Assembly: GCF_020991125.1 (NCBI RefSeq)
Contig: NZ_CP087715.1
Location: 1,639,501 to 1,703,500, forward strand
DNA: 64,000 bases
Reading direction: 5' to 3'
DNA from: Microbulbifer celer
Lineage (GTDB): Bacteria > Pseudomonadota > Gammaproteobacteria > Pseudomonadales > Cellvibrionaceae
Positions 1 through 9,969 of this stretch are shown here, piece by piece. Under the pieces are notes generated by a model. It saw nothing but the letters and a program-made list of their open reading frames with translations, had not been told where the DNA came from and searched no databases. How positions within the stretch are numbered: position 1 is the first letter of the stretch; each line of letters opens with the position of its first letter. The translations under genes were made by a program, and so were the position numbers.

Positions 1-1476
1 GGGGATACATCCCACTTCCAGGCACTTGCTACTGCACTCTCCGGCACGGTGGGTACTGGTAATATTGGTGGTGTCGGCCTGGCCATCTTCCTGGGGGGGC
101 CGGCGGCGCTGTTCTGGATGTGGGTAACCGCGTTTCTGGGTATGACGACCAAGTTCGTCGAGGTGACGCTTTCGCACAAGTACCGTATCAAAGCTGCTGA
201 CGGTTACTACGCGGGTGGTCCCATGTTTTACATGGAGCGTCGTCTGAACATGAAATGGCTGGCGGTAATCTTCGCGATTGCTACGGTCATCAGCTCGTTC
301 GGCACCGGTAGCCTGCCGCAGGTCAACAATATCGCCCAGGCCATGTATGACACCTTCGGCTTTAGCAAAATGCTGACAGGTGGTGTGCTGGCTATCCTGC
401 TCGGCCTGGTGATCATTGGCGGCATCACCCGCATCGCCAAAGTGACGTCCACCATCGTACCGGTGATGGCTGTCCTGTATGTGATTGGCGCGCTGGCGGT
501 CATTCTCTACAACTATCAGAATATCATTCCTTCCTTCGCTGCGGTGTTCTCCGGCGCGTTTAATGGCAGTGCGGCCATGGGCGGCTTTCTCGGTGCCAGC
601 TTTGCCTACGCCTTCAACCGCGGTGTCAACCGGGGGCTGTTCTCCAATGAAGCGGGGCAGGGCTCGGCACCGATTGCGCACGCCGCGGCGCGGGCAGATG
701 AGCCGGTGTCAGAGGGCATGGTTTCCCTGCTGGAGCCGTTCATCGACACTCTCATCATCTGTACGCTGACGGGCTTGGTCATCCTGTCGTCCGGGGTGTG
801 GAGCGAAAAGCATTTAAACCGGTTTGAGCGTGCGGATATGACGGTCGTTGCGGGTAGCTACACCGATCAGGAAGAGCAGGATGTCAATCAGCTGTTCAGT
901 TTCCTCAACGGCAAAGAAAGTGAGGTGCGGCCTTATACCGGAACGGTAATAGTCGCCGATGGCCTTCCGCTCAATAAGGAAGAGTTCACCATCATCAATT
1001 CTCGATCCGTTGCCGAGGATATTCAGTTCCGTGTCGGAGACGATGAGTTCAGTGGCGTGCTGAATGTGAACCAGGGCCGCTTCGTCAATGAGAATGTCGC
1101 TATCTGGGGGAACTCGCTGGTGCACTCTGTGGCGCTCACCAACCTGGCTTTCCAGAAGGGCTTCTTTGGTGAATACGGTAGCTACATTGTCACCCTGGGT
1201 ATCCTGCTGTTCGCATTCTCTACGGCCATTGCCTGGTCTTATTATGGCGACCGGTCGATGATTTACCTGTTCGGCCCGAAAGCCGTGATGCCCTATCGAT
1301 TAGTGTACGTAGTGGCGTTCTTCTGGGCTGCCATTGAGGACACTACGGTGATCTGGAACCTATCGGCGGTGGCCATTGTGTTGATGACTCTACCCAACCT
1401 CTTCGGCATCTCCATTCTCGCAAGAGAGATGAAGGATACAGTCAAGGATTACTGGAAAGATCCTGAGCACAAATGA
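1..1476 (+). CDS. Alanine/glycine:cation symporter (AGCS family), 5'-truncated by window edge
   Basis: Integral inner-membrane carrier expected to import a small neutral amino acid with Na+ or H+. The reading frame is already open at base 1 ([21 protein letters not shown]), so the true start lies upstream of the window. Family hallmarks visible are the [14 protein letters not shown] segment, the GGPMFYM motif, the SFGTG stretch and the [15 protein letters not shown] segment, followed by several hydrophobic helices to the C-terminus. Unusual for the family is a polar stretch of roughly 100 residues (about bases 811-1115) between the helix ending GVW and the next helix beginning with ALTNLAF; most AGCS proteins have only a short loop here. 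It converges on puuA and shares a terminator with it. Substrate is not deducible; the neighbouring polyamine genes make an amino acid or amine product a reasonable guess. Confidence 0.9.
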   Translation, partial: GDTSHFQALATALSGTVGTGNIGGVGLAIFLGGPAALFWMWVTAFLGMTTKFVEVTLSHKYRIKAADGYYAGGPMFYMERRLNMKWLAVIFAIATVISSFGTGSLPQVNNIAQAMYDTFGFSKMLTGGVLAILLGLVIIGGITRIAKVTSTIVPVMAVLYVIGALAVILYNYQNIIPSFAAVFSGAFNGSAAMGGFLGASFAYAFNRGVNRGLFSNEAGQGSAPIAHAAARADEPVSEGMVSLLEPFIDTLIICTLTGLVILSSGVWSEKHLNRFERADMTVVAGSYTDQEEQDVNQLFSFLNGKESEVRPYTGTVIVADGLPLNKEEFTIINSRSVAEDIQFRVGDDEFSGVLNVNQGRFVNENVAIWGNSLVHSVALTNLAFQKGFFGEYGSYIVTLGILLFAFSTAIAWSYYGDRSMIYLFGPKAVMPYRLVYVVAFFWAAIEDTTVIWNLSAVAIVLMTLPNLFGISILAREMKDTVKDYWKDPEHK

Positions 1477-1492
1477 GTGGTTCATATCCGAT

Positions 1493-1519
1493 AAAAAACC
1501 GGCAATCGCCGGTTTTTTT
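1493..1519. terminator. Bidirectional intrinsic terminator
   Basis: CCGGC/GCCGG stem with a 4-base loop, flanked by six A on the left and seven T on the right, so it can terminate both the symporter and the convergent puuA. Confidence 0.85.
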
Positions 1520-1545
1520 ATGGGCTTGGATCTTGGGTGAAGCGG

Positions 1546-2880
1546 TTACACATTCAGCAGCAAGTACTCGCGCTCCCAGGAGCTGATTACCCGTGTGAAC
1601 TCTTCGTACTCATCGCGTTTGATCGCCGCCCAGGCACGTACAAAGGTGTCACCAAACATCTCGACGGCCTCGGGACATTCTGCCAGTAGGCTGAGAGCAT
1701 GCTCCTGGGTACGGGGCAGGGAGATCGGTTCTTTCGAGCAATCCCCTTTATAGGGTTCGCTGGGTTTGATTTTATTCATCATCCCCAGATAGCCGCACGC
1801 CAGCGAGGTAGCGATGGCGAGATAGGGGTTACAGTCTGCGCCCGGGAAGCGGTTTTCCAAGCGCTTTGCCTGGGGAGAGCTGTCAGGCACCCGCAAGCCA
1901 GTCGTGCGGTTGTCGTACCCCCAGTGCAGGCTGGTAGGCGCCGCCATTTCCGGAGTAAACCGGCGGTAGGAATTGACGTTGGGAGCAAAGAAGGTGATAA
2001 ACCCGGGAGTGTATTTCTGCATGCCGCCAATGAAGTGCAGAAAGTGCTCATTTTCTTCACCGTTTTCGTCCACAAAGATGTTCTTGCCAGTTTCGATATC
2101 GACAATGCTCTGGTGGAGATGAAGCGCACTGCCGGGCTCGTCTTCCATGGGTTTGGCCATGAACGTCGCGTAGATATCGTGGCGTAAAGCCGTTTCGCGA
2201 ACGGTGCGCTTGAAGGTAAATACCTGATCTGCCAGTTTCAACGGATCACCATGGAGAAAGTTGATCTCCATCTGTGCGGTGCCTGATTCGTGAATCAGCG
2301 TATCGACATCCAGGCCCTGCGCTTCGCAGAAGTCATACATGTCTTCAATGATCGACTCATACTCATTGGCAGCGTCGATGCTGTAGGATTGCCGGGTTTT
2401 CTCCGTGCGCCCGGAGCGCCCCACCGGAGCGGACAACTTTTCATCCGGATCCACATTACGCTTGACCAGGTAGAACTCGACTTCCGGTGCGACAATCGGT
2501 TTCCAGCCCTGCTCTGCGTACTTTTCCAGCACAAGTTTCAGGATATTTCGCGTGCTGATGGGGTGGGGTTTACCGTCCCGGGTATAGCAGTCGTGGATAA
2601 TCTGCGCGGTTGGTTCGTTGGCCCAGGGGTTAAGTCGAATGGAGTCCGGGTCGGGTACCAGCAGCATGTCGGTGTCGGCGGGGTCCACCAGCTCGTTGTG
2701 TTCATCGACGTAGTCGCCGGTTACCGTCTGCACCAGAATGCTTTCAGGCAGACGGCTGTCTTCGGTGAGAAATTTGTCGGTGGGGGTAAATTTGCCTCGC
2801 GCGTTTCCGGACATGTCCGGGACCAGGCACTCGACTTCAGAAATGGAATGTTCTGCGAGCCACTGGGTAATCTTGTCCAT
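1546..2880 (-). CDS. puuA: Gamma-glutamylputrescine synthetase-like glutamine synthetase family protein
   Basis: ATP-dependent ligase of the glutamine synthetase fold (444 aa) that would gamma-glutamylate an amine such as putrescine, the first step of the Puu/Pau polyamine degradation route. Visible features are an N-terminal beta-grasp segment with the DMSGNARGK motif, the EVEFYLVKR metal-binding segment, GTAQMEINF, the HLHQS nucleotide/metal motif, and APNVNSYRRF with NRTTGLRVP in the C-terminal catalytic region. These agree with PuuA/PauA rather than with assimilatory GlnA, which is longer and carries the adenylylation loop. It is divergent from puuB, the next enzyme of the same pathway, which strongly supports the assignment; the exact amine is inferred. 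The ATG is preceded by AAGGTG. Confidence 0.88.
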   Translation of the reverse strand: MDKITQWLAEHSISEVECLVPDMSGNARGKFTPTDKFLTEDSRLPESILVQTVTGDYVDEHNELVDPADTDMLLVPDPDSIRLNPWANEPTAQIIHDCYTRDGKPHPISTRNILKLVLEKYAEQGWKPIVAPEVEFYLVKRNVDPDEKLSAPVGRSGRTEKTRQSYSIDAANEYESIIEDMYDFCEAQGLDVDTLIHESGTAQMEINFLHGDPLKLADQVFTFKRTVRETALRHDIYATFMAKPMEDEPGSALHLHQSIVDIETGKNIFVDENGEENEHFLHFIGGMQKYTPGFITFFAPNVNSYRRFTPEMAAPTSLHWGYDNRTTGLRVPDSSPQAKRLENRFPGADCNPYLAIATSLACGYLGMMNKIKPSEPYKGDCSKEPISLPRTQEHALSLLAECPEAVEMFGDTFVRAWAAIKRDEYEEFTRVISSWEREYLLLNV

Positions 2881-3205
2881 GGTGCACCTTGATTATCAGG
2901 AGGTTTCCCCTCTGAAGACTTCTGCACAGAAGCCGACTCTTAAGGGGATCACTAGTATAGAGCCCGCCGAGACCTGGCCGCCAACGGATCTTTTGCCGTC
3001 CATTTGGAAGCAACATTGGTAGCCGGCAAAGCGGCGAACTTTGATTATGACAATAAACCGAATTATCATTCAATAAATTATTGAACAATGATTCGGTTTT
3101 TACCTGTGGTGCTGTAAGCTCTCTGACTCCCCAAGGCTTTTGCAATCCATACCGCCAAGCACCGGGAAACTGAATCCACTACCAACGATGTACACGGAGA
3201 AGACT
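2881..3205. other. Divergent puuA-puuB control region
   Basis: 325 bases without a gene between two divergent genes. It contains the paired inverted operator at 3055-3099 and AT-rich sequence around it; no other gene or RNA is recognised. Both promoters must lie here. Confidence 0.7.
3055..3099. promoter_or_regulatory. Paired operator (inverted 20-bp arms) in the puuA-puuB intergenic region
   Basis: The left arm (3055-3074) and the reverse complement of the right arm (3080-3099) match at 17 of 20 bases, separated by AAATT. Each arm also carries its own short palindrome of the form GAAY-N4-RTTC (3060-3071 and 3083-3094), a layout typical of TetR-family dimers bound side by side. A third copy lies at 4521-4540. 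The cognate regulator is unproven; the TetR gene at 7101 is the obvious candidate. Confidence 0.7.
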
Positions 3206-4513
3206 ATGTCTGCCACTGGAACTGTCAGCAAGCTGTTGGGCCATACCGATTCATACTATGCGGCGAGCGCCAACGCCGCGCCTTCTTTTGGTGCTCTGGA
3301 GCAAGAGGTTCAGGCGGATGTGTGCATTATCGGTGCGGGCTACACGGGTCTCTCCAGTGCCTTGCACCTCGCTGAAGCAGGTTATGACGTAGTGGTGCTG
3401 GAAGCCGAGCGCGTTGCCTGGGGCGCCTCCGGCCGCAATGGCGGTCATGTGGGAGTAGGGCAGCGCAAGGGGCAGGAGGACCTGGAAAAGATGCTCGGGT
3501 TCGATACCGCCAAGACTCTGTGGGACCTGGGCCTGGAGGCGGTGGATCTCGTGGAAGATCTGGTGACGCGCCACAATATCCAGTGCGACCTCAAGCGCGG
3601 TATCATGCATCTCGCGGCCAAACCCGGGGATGCCCCGGACCTGAAACAAGAGGCCGAGATGCTTCAGAGCCGCTACGGATACGACAAGATCCGCTACGCG
3701 GAAAAGGATGAAGTTCGGAGCCTGGTTGGCTCAGATAGCTTCCATGGCGGGCAGATCGATAGTGGGTCGCTACACCTGCATCCGTTGAATTACGCACTGG
3801 GGCTGGCGGAGGCCGCAGTGAAGGCGGGGGTCCGTTTCTACGAACACAGTCGCGTTACGGACTACACCGGGGGAAACCCCTGTGTCATCAGGACAGCGAA
3901 AGGCGTGGTGCGTGCGCGGAACCTGGTGCTGGCGTGTAATGGCTATCTCGGCAAACTCGAGCCGCGACTCGCGGGCAAAATCATGCCCATCAACAACTTT
4001 GTGCTGGCCACCGAGCCCCTTTCAGATGACTTGGCACAGGAATTGATAGCGAACGACTACGCGCTACAAGACACCCTGTTTGTGATCAATTATTGGAAAC
4101 TGTCTGGTGACAACCGGCTGGTTTTCGGGGGCGGCGAGAACTACTCCTCCCGTTTTCCCCAGGATATCCGTTCGTTTGTGCGCAAATACATGCTGCGTAT
4201 CTACCCGCAGCTGTCGGATACCCGGATTGATTACGGTTGGGGGGGGACCCTGGCGATCACCCTGAACCGGATGCCTAGCATCGGCCGGCTTGAGCCGAAT
4301 GTCTATTACAGCCAGGGGTATTCGGGCCACGGCGTGCCCACGGCCACCTTTGCCGGCAAATTGCTCTCAGAAGTGATTGCCGGAACAGAGGAGAGGTTTG
4401 ATATATTGTCGCGCATTCCGACACCCAGCTTTCCCGGTGGAACGCTGTTACGTTGGCCCGGGCTGGTAGCGGGAATGCTCTACTACAGCTTGAAGGATAA
4501 GCTGGGCCGGTGA
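3206..4513 (+). CDS. puuB: Gamma-glutamylputrescine oxidoreductase (FAD-dependent, DAO family)
   Basis: FAD enzyme (435 aa) that oxidises the gamma-glutamylated amine to the aldehyde, releasing ammonia and peroxide. It opens with SYYAASAN as in E. coli PuuB, then the dinucleotide-binding GAGYTGLSSALHLAEAG with the acidic VVLE strand end, GASGRNGG, HPLNYALG in the middle, and near the C-terminus the YYSQGYSGHGV motif and FPGG, ending YYSLKDKLG. The start chosen is the ATG at 3206, six bases after GGAG; an in-frame ATG at 3188 lacks a ribosome-binding site. It is divergent from puuA and followed after 123 bases by a TonB-dependent receptor gene. The later Puu steps (aldehyde dehydrogenase, hydrolase, GABA transaminase) are not in this window. 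Confidence 0.92.
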   Translation: MSATGTVSKLLGHTDSYYAASANAAPSFGALEQEVQADVCIIGAGYTGLSSALHLAEAGYDVVVLEAERVAWGASGRNGGHVGVGQRKGQEDLEKMLGFDTAKTLWDLGLEAVDLVEDLVTRHNIQCDLKRGIMHLAAKPGDAPDLKQEAEMLQSRYGYDKIRYAEKDEVRSLVGSDSFHGGQIDSGSLHLHPLNYALGLAEAAVKAGVRFYEHSRVTDYTGGNPCVIRTAKGVVRARNLVLACNGYLGKLEPRLAGKIMPINNFVLATEPLSDDLAQELIANDYALQDTLFVINYWKLSGDNRLVFGGGENYSSRFPQDIRSFVRKYMLRIYPQLSDTRIDYGWGGTLAITLNRMPSIGRLEPNVYYSQGYSGHGVPTATFAGKLLSEVIAGTEERFDILSRIPTPSFPGGTLLRWPGLVAGMLYYSLKDKLGR

Positions 4514-4520
4514 AGTAAAA

Positions 4521-4540
4521 GTTGAATGATAGTTCGGTTT
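4521..4540 (+). promoter_or_regulatory. Third copy of the puu-region operator, upstream of the TonB receptor gene
   Basis: Matches the reverse complement of the left arm at 3055-3074 in 18 of 20 bases. The core GAAT-GATA-GTTC is at 4524-4535, followed by GGTTT. It begins eight bases after the puuB stop codon and about 97 bases before the receptor start, so the receptor gene probably has its own promoter under the same control. Confidence 0.65.
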
Positions 4541-4636
4541 GTGGGATAACGAATCGAGCTTTTCAATCGCCGGGTCCTGTCCTGAGTGGTAGTTGAGGAT
4601 CTGAAACCCGATAAAAATAACCCACGGGGAGTAACG

Positions 4637-7003
4637 ATGTCGTTTACCTGCAAGGCTTTCGAAGCGAAAAAATGTGTGCTGGCGTCCGCCGTCGGTGCAG
4701 TGGTATTTACCGTCAGTGGCGGTGCTACGGCGGCACCTGAAATCGAGGAAGTAACGGTTACGGCGCAGATGCGTGCGGAATCGCTGAAAGATGTGCCGAT
4801 GGCGGTCAGCGCCTTTACTGGCGATACGGTCAAGAACGGTAACTTGAGTGACTTCAAAGATCTGTTTGCCCTGACCCCCGGCGTCTCCGGTGAGACCAAC
4901 GACTCTTTCTTCGACTCCGTCTCTGTGCGCGGAGTCAACAACAACAGTTTTGGAAGCGGCAGCGATCCGGCACTGGGTATCTTCCTGGACGGTGTGTATC
5001 AGAGTCGCACTGGCGCCACGCCCAGTATGTATGACCTGGAGCGGGTCGAGGTAGTCAAGGGGCCTCAGGGCACGCTGTTCGGCCGCAATACAGCCTCTGG
5101 TGCCATCTCCATGGTTTCTCGGAAACCCGGTGAAGTTTTTGCCGGCGATATCTCCGTAGGGGCGGGCCAATATGGTCGCACAGAACTGGAAGGCGGCGTA
5201 GACGTGCCGGTGAGTGAAGACCTGGCAGTGCGTATCGCGGGCAAGCACTTCTCCCAGGACGGCCATGTTGAAAACCTGTCAGGTGGCCCGGATCTGGGCG
5301 CCAGCGAACTGAACGCCATGCGTATGACTGCGGTCTACGACGGTTTTGACAATACCACCGTGACCCTGCTGGCCCAGTACGAGGATCGAGAAGGGGATGG
5401 CACCATCTATCGGGCTTTCGATAGCGGTGCAGGCTATGCCTATGAGATCCCGGAAGGCGATTACGACCAAGTCTATAACGATACGCAGGGCGTGGATGAG
5501 TCAGAAATCGCTGACGTTATGCTGACCGTCGATCATGAGCTTGCCAGTGGTCATACTTTCACGTCCATTACCGGCTACAAAACGCACAATTACACTTATG
5601 TAGAAGATTTCGACGGTACTCCCGAGCCGATCGATACCTACGAGCGCGATCAGTCCGGCGATTTCTTCAGCCAGGAATTCCGCCTCACTTCCAACAGTGC
5701 CGGTCCTTTCAATTACGTACTGGGTGCGTCTTACTATCAGGAAGAGGTCAACGCCTATTTTGCCGGCATTGACAACGAAGATTTTATCTGTGACGGCATT
5801 TATGCAGATGAATGGGAAGAGGGCCTGGAAACCTTCGATACCTGTGACAGGCTGCCGCAGGATGTGTTGGACGAAGCCTTCGGGTTTGAGGGCGAGCCGT
5901 GGGAATACGCCCCGGACAACCTCTCTATCGAAGCTGCCGATACCCTGGGGGATTATTCCGGTTGGGGTGTGTTCGCCAATACTACCTACGACATGACCGA
6001 AGCCACCACCCTGGGACTCGGCGTGCGCTACACCCAGGATCAGAAAACGTACGACGTGGTTTCTCCCTGGCCCGACACCTGGACCGGCGGCTGGAACTAT
6101 CAGGCCATGTATACCGATGAAGACGGCATCACTGGCGATCATACCTGGGACAATGTCTCTGGCCGTGTGACCCTGACGCACGTTATCAGTGAGGCATTGA
6201 CAACTTACGCCAGCGTTGCCACCGGCTACAAATCCGGTGGCTTCGATTACCTTTCCTACCACATCACGGATCCGGCCTACGGCGATTCTGACGATAGCCA
6301 GTACGACTGGCTTGACGAACAAGGCTACGAGGTCAACGCAGATAACGCTGAGCCCAGCCGTTTCGATGAAGAAACCGTGTTGTCTTACGAGCTGGGCATC
6401 AAGGCCCGCCTGCTGGACAACCGCCTGGCTTTGAACGCAGCTGCCTTCCAGTACTCCTATGAAGATATGCAGCAAGCTTTCTGGGTAGGTGCCGCTGCAA
6501 TTACCCGCAACGTCGGCGAGTCTGAAGGTCGCGGCCTGGAAGTCGATGCACGCTGGCTGATCACCGACAATCTGGATCTGTACTGGGGCGCAGCGCTGCT
6601 GGATACCGAGTTCAACGGTGCTCCAGAAGAATTGTGTGATGCCTGTAATGGCAACGAGATGGCATTCTCGCCGAAGTTCTCCTCGGCTACAGTGCTGACT
6701 TACACCCAGGCCACCGGCTTTGGTGAACTGTCTTACGCCGGTGAGTACACCTACACCGGCGAGCAGTGGTCTGATCTGGAGAATACCGAGGCAGTGAAGC
6801 TGGGTGCGCGCAATGTATTCAACCTTCGTCTCGCACTGACTTCCCCGGACGATTCCTGGACCGCCGGCCTCTACGCCGAGAACCTCACCGGTGAGGAGTA
6901 CTACAACTGGGGTTACGCCACCGCACTGTACAATCTGCCGGCAACGCAGACGGATCCTTCTCGCGGCCGCGTGGTGGGAGTCAACCTGGATTACCGCTTC
7001 TGA
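4637..7003 (+). CDS. TonB-dependent outer-membrane receptor
   Basis: 788-aa ligand-gated outer-membrane channel energised by TonB-ExbBD. The N-terminus has a signal peptide with a hydrophobic core (ASAVGAVVFTVSGG) cleaved near ATAAPE, followed by the TonB-box-like EIEEVTVTAQ. The plug domain spans roughly residues 50-160 and has the usual DLFALTPGV, SVRGVNNN and VEVVKGPQGTLFGRNTASGAI motifs. The rest is a beta-barrel ending in LDYRF with a terminal aromatic residue for Bam recognition. The start is the ATG five bases after GGGGAG. The ligand cannot be read from sequence; position between puuB and a TetR gene, with a shared operator, suggests an amine or amine-containing compound rather than iron. 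A strong terminator follows. Confidence 0.9.
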   Translation: MSFTCKAFEAKKCVLASAVGAVVFTVSGGATAAPEIEEVTVTAQMRAESLKDVPMAVSAFTGDTVKNGNLSDFKDLFALTPGVSGETNDSFFDSVSVRGVNNNSFGSGSDPALGIFLDGVYQSRTGATPSMYDLERVEVVKGPQGTLFGRNTASGAISMVSRKPGEVFAGDISVGAGQYGRTELEGGVDVPVSEDLAVRIAGKHFSQDGHVENLSGGPDLGASELNAMRMTAVYDGFDNTTVTLLAQYEDREGDGTIYRAFDSGAGYAYEIPEGDYDQVYNDTQGVDESEIADVMLTVDHELASGHTFTSITGYKTHNYTYVEDFDGTPEPIDTYERDQSGDFFSQEFRLTSNSAGPFNYVLGASYYQEEVNAYFAGIDNEDFICDGIYADEWEEGLETFDTCDRLPQDVLDEAFGFEGEPWEYAPDNLSIEAADTLGDYSGWGVFANTTYDMTEATTLGLGVRYTQDQKTYDVVSPWPDTWTGGWNYQAMYTDEDGITGDHTWDNVSGRVTLTHVISEALTTYASVATGYKSGGFDYLSYHITDPAYGDSDDSQYDWLDEQGYEVNADNAEPSRFDEETVLSYELGIKARLLDNRLALNAAAFQYSYEDMQQAFWVGAAAITRNVGESEGRGLEVDARWLITDNLDLYWGAALLDTEFNGAPEELCDACNGNEMAFSPKFSSATVLTYTQATGFGELSYAGEYTYTGEQWSDLENTEAVKLGARNVFNLRLALTSPDDSWTAGLYAENLTGEEYYNWGYATALYNLPATQTDPSRGRVVGVNLDYRF

Positions 7004-7035
7004 GTCTCCGATCTGTCATCTCTCACAGGATGGAC

Positions 7036-7066
7036 AAAAAAACCGGCGCATCGCGCCGGTTTTTTT
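7036..7066 (+). terminator. Intrinsic terminator after the TonB receptor gene
   Basis: ACCGGCGC/GCGCCGGT 8-bp stem with a 3-base loop and a run of T. It separates the receptor gene from the TetR gene 35 bases downstream, which therefore needs its own promoter or read-through. Confidence 0.9.
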
Positions 7067-7100
7067 GTTAAAACGTACCGATAAACCAGAGGGAGCCGAT

Positions 7101-7781
7101 GTGTCGACCGCAGAACAGAATCGCCGTAAGAACCAGCTGACACCCCGCCGAGAGCCCGTCCAGAAAAGGGCCCGTGAGCGCGCCCGGCAGATATTGGACA
7201 TGACCGGCAAGTTGCTGGAACAGGTGGGCCTGAACGATCTCACCACCATCCTGATCGCCAGGGAACTCGGGGTTTCAGTGGGCTCGGTTTATCATTACTT
7301 TCCCAATAAGCACGCCATTCTGTACGCAATGGGGGAACAGTGGCTCGCCAGCCTTACAGAGCGCCTGGATGAGCTGGCGGCGACTGACCTGGAATCACTC
7401 GAGTTGCGGTCTTTCCTCGAAGAATTACTCAACAGGTGGTTGTCGGTCTACCAGGAGCAGCGCGGTCTATTGCCCCTGGTTCAGGCCATGTGGGGGATCC
7501 CGGAGCTGCACGAGCTGGATGAGCGTCACGATGAGATGGTCATCAATCACCTGGTAGGCATGTTCCGTCGTCTGAACTTCAGCACGCCGCCCAATGAGAG
7601 CAATCGACTTGCCCGCGCCACCCTGGAAACCTGCCATGCCATGCTGCTGGTGGTCGTCAATCAGGAAGGCGTGCGCGCGGAGCGCACAAAAAATGACCTT
7701 CTTAATATGTTGATGGTATTGCTGGAACCCCATCGACAGGATTCTCAACCCTCGGGTCTCGATGATGTGGAGGCGCCGTGA
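7101..7781 (+). CDS. TetR/AcrR family transcriptional regulator
   Basis: 226-aa one-component regulator. After a basic N-terminal tail (RRKNQLTPRREPVQKRARER) it has a TetR_N helix-turn-helix at about residues 30-76 with LTTILIARELGVSVGSVY and HYFPNKHAILYAM, then an all-helical ligand domain. Start is GTG at 7101, five bases after GGGAG; the longer open frame upstream runs back into the receptor gene and is not used. The stop overlaps the start of the 5'-nucleotidase gene (GTGA), so the two are translationally coupled. It is the only unassigned TetR in the window and is the best candidate to bind the GAAY-N4-RTTC elements at 3055-3099 and 4521-4540; no copy of that element lies before its own start. 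Confidence 0.88.
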   Translation: MSTAEQNRRKNQLTPRREPVQKRARERARQILDMTGKLLEQVGLNDLTTILIARELGVSVGSVYHYFPNKHAILYAMGEQWLASLTERLDELAATDLESLELRSFLEELLNRWLSVYQEQRGLLPLVQAMWGIPELHELDERHDEMVINHLVGMFRRLNFSTPPNESNRLARATLETCHAMLLVVVNQEGVRAERTKNDLLNMLMVLLEPHRQDSQPSGLDDVEAP

Positions 7782-8686
7782 GTCCGCAGAATCCCGCCGA
7801 AAAACTGATCATTGCGATTTCCTCCCGAGCCCTGTTTGATCTCCGGGAAAGCCATCTGGTGTATGAAGAGCAGGGCGTTGATGCTTTTGCGGCATATCAG
7901 ATCGAGCGCGAGAACGATATTCTGCCCAGAGGCGACGCCTTTGCGCTGGTGGAGAAGTTCCTGCAGATCAATCAGCGATTGGAGGGCGCGCCGCGGGTGG
8001 AGGTCATCCTGCTGTCTCGCAATAGCGCCGATACGGGATTGCGGGTGTTCAACTCCATCGAACACTACGGCCTGGGTATAACCCGTGCGGCTTTCTGTAA
8101 TGGGGAAAGCCCTTACCGCTATATCGCCCCATTTGGTTGTCATCTGTTTCTATCTACCGATGGCAACGACGTGCGCCGGGCGCTGGAGCAGGGCGTGGCA
8201 GCGGCCACGCTCATCGCCGGTGGCGCCCGCGAAAGGGGAGACGACGTGCTGCGCTTCGCGTTTGATGGTGATGCGGTACTCTTTTCCGATGAGGCAGAGC
8301 AGATATTCAAGCGTGACGGCCTGGCGGCGTTTACCACCGCCGAGCGCGCCTCCGCGCGCCAGCCCCTGGGGGGCGGGCCGTTCAAAGGCTTTCTGGAAGC
8401 GCTGCAGGCTCTGCAGGCAGAATTCCATGCAGAGAGCTGTCCCATTCGCACTGCGCTGGTGACCGCGCGCTCTGCGCCGGCGCACGAGCGGGTCATCCGG
8501 ACTCTGCGCGCCTGGAATATTCGTATCGATGAATCCATTTTCCTCGGCGGTCTGCCCAAGGGGGAGTTTCTGCGTTCCTTTGGTGCCGATGTCTTTTTTG
8601 ACGATCAACCCAACCACTGCGCCTCTGCCGCAGAACATGTAGCCACCGGCCATGTCCCTCACGGTATCGCCAACGCTGAAAGCTGA
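7778..8686 (+). CDS. Cytosolic 5'-nucleotidase (NT5C1/pfam06189-like)
   Basis: 302 aa resembling the 5-nucleotidase family related to vertebrate cytosolic 5'-nucleotidase I, which dephosphorylates nucleoside monophosphates. Supporting segments are IAISSRALFDL near the N-terminus, VILLSRNSADTGLRVFNSIEHYGL, FLSTDGNDVRRALEQGVAAAT, the HAD-like FAFDGDAVLFSDEAE motif with two acidic residues, and the C-terminal IFLGGLPKGEFLRSFGADVFFDDQ. The GTG start lies inside the TetR stop region, a 4-base overlap. Its link to the amine cluster is unexplained; coupling could simply reflect a mobile pair. No signal peptide is seen, consistent with a cytoplasmic enzyme. Confidence 0.85.
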   Translation: MSPQNPAEKLIIAISSRALFDLRESHLVYEEQGVDAFAAYQIERENDILPRGDAFALVEKFLQINQRLEGAPRVEVILLSRNSADTGLRVFNSIEHYGLGITRAAFCNGESPYRYIAPFGCHLFLSTDGNDVRRALEQGVAAATLIAGGARERGDDVLRFAFDGDAVLFSDEAEQIFKRDGLAAFTTAERASARQPLGGGPFKGFLEALQALQAEFHAESCPIRTALVTARSAPAHERVIRTLRAWNIRIDESIFLGGLPKGEFLRSFGADVFFDDQPNHCASAAEHVATGHVPHGIANAES

Positions 8687-8851
8687 TCCCAAAGCACATT
8701 TGTTTCAGATCGAGAAAACGCGCAATTTTTTGCCTTATTCCCTGTTGGCTGTAGGGCAAATTCGCTGCTATGCTTTTCCCGCATAATGTCGCCAAGTTTT
8801 TATAACCATTCACTGGCGTATTTTTGAGCGGGGATTGGTGATTTTCTGTGA

Positions 8852-9862
<1,011 letters not shown>

Positions 9863-9880
9863 GGGATGCGAAAGAGTGGG

Positions 9881-9912
9881 AGATGCTCCGTCTGCAACGA
9901 TCGGAGCATCTT
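9881..9912. terminator. Hairpin downstream of cysB, probable transcription end
   Basis: Perfect 10-bp stem AGATGCTCCG/CGGAGCATCT with an 11-base loop between the convergent cysB and the thioredoxin-like gene. The T-run is poor on both strands, so termination may be partial or Rho-assisted. Confidence 0.5.
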
Positions 9913-9969
9913 GATAGCAGGTAGGAAAGCAGGTGGACAACTCATCAGAAGCTTTTCAGGGGCCGCATC

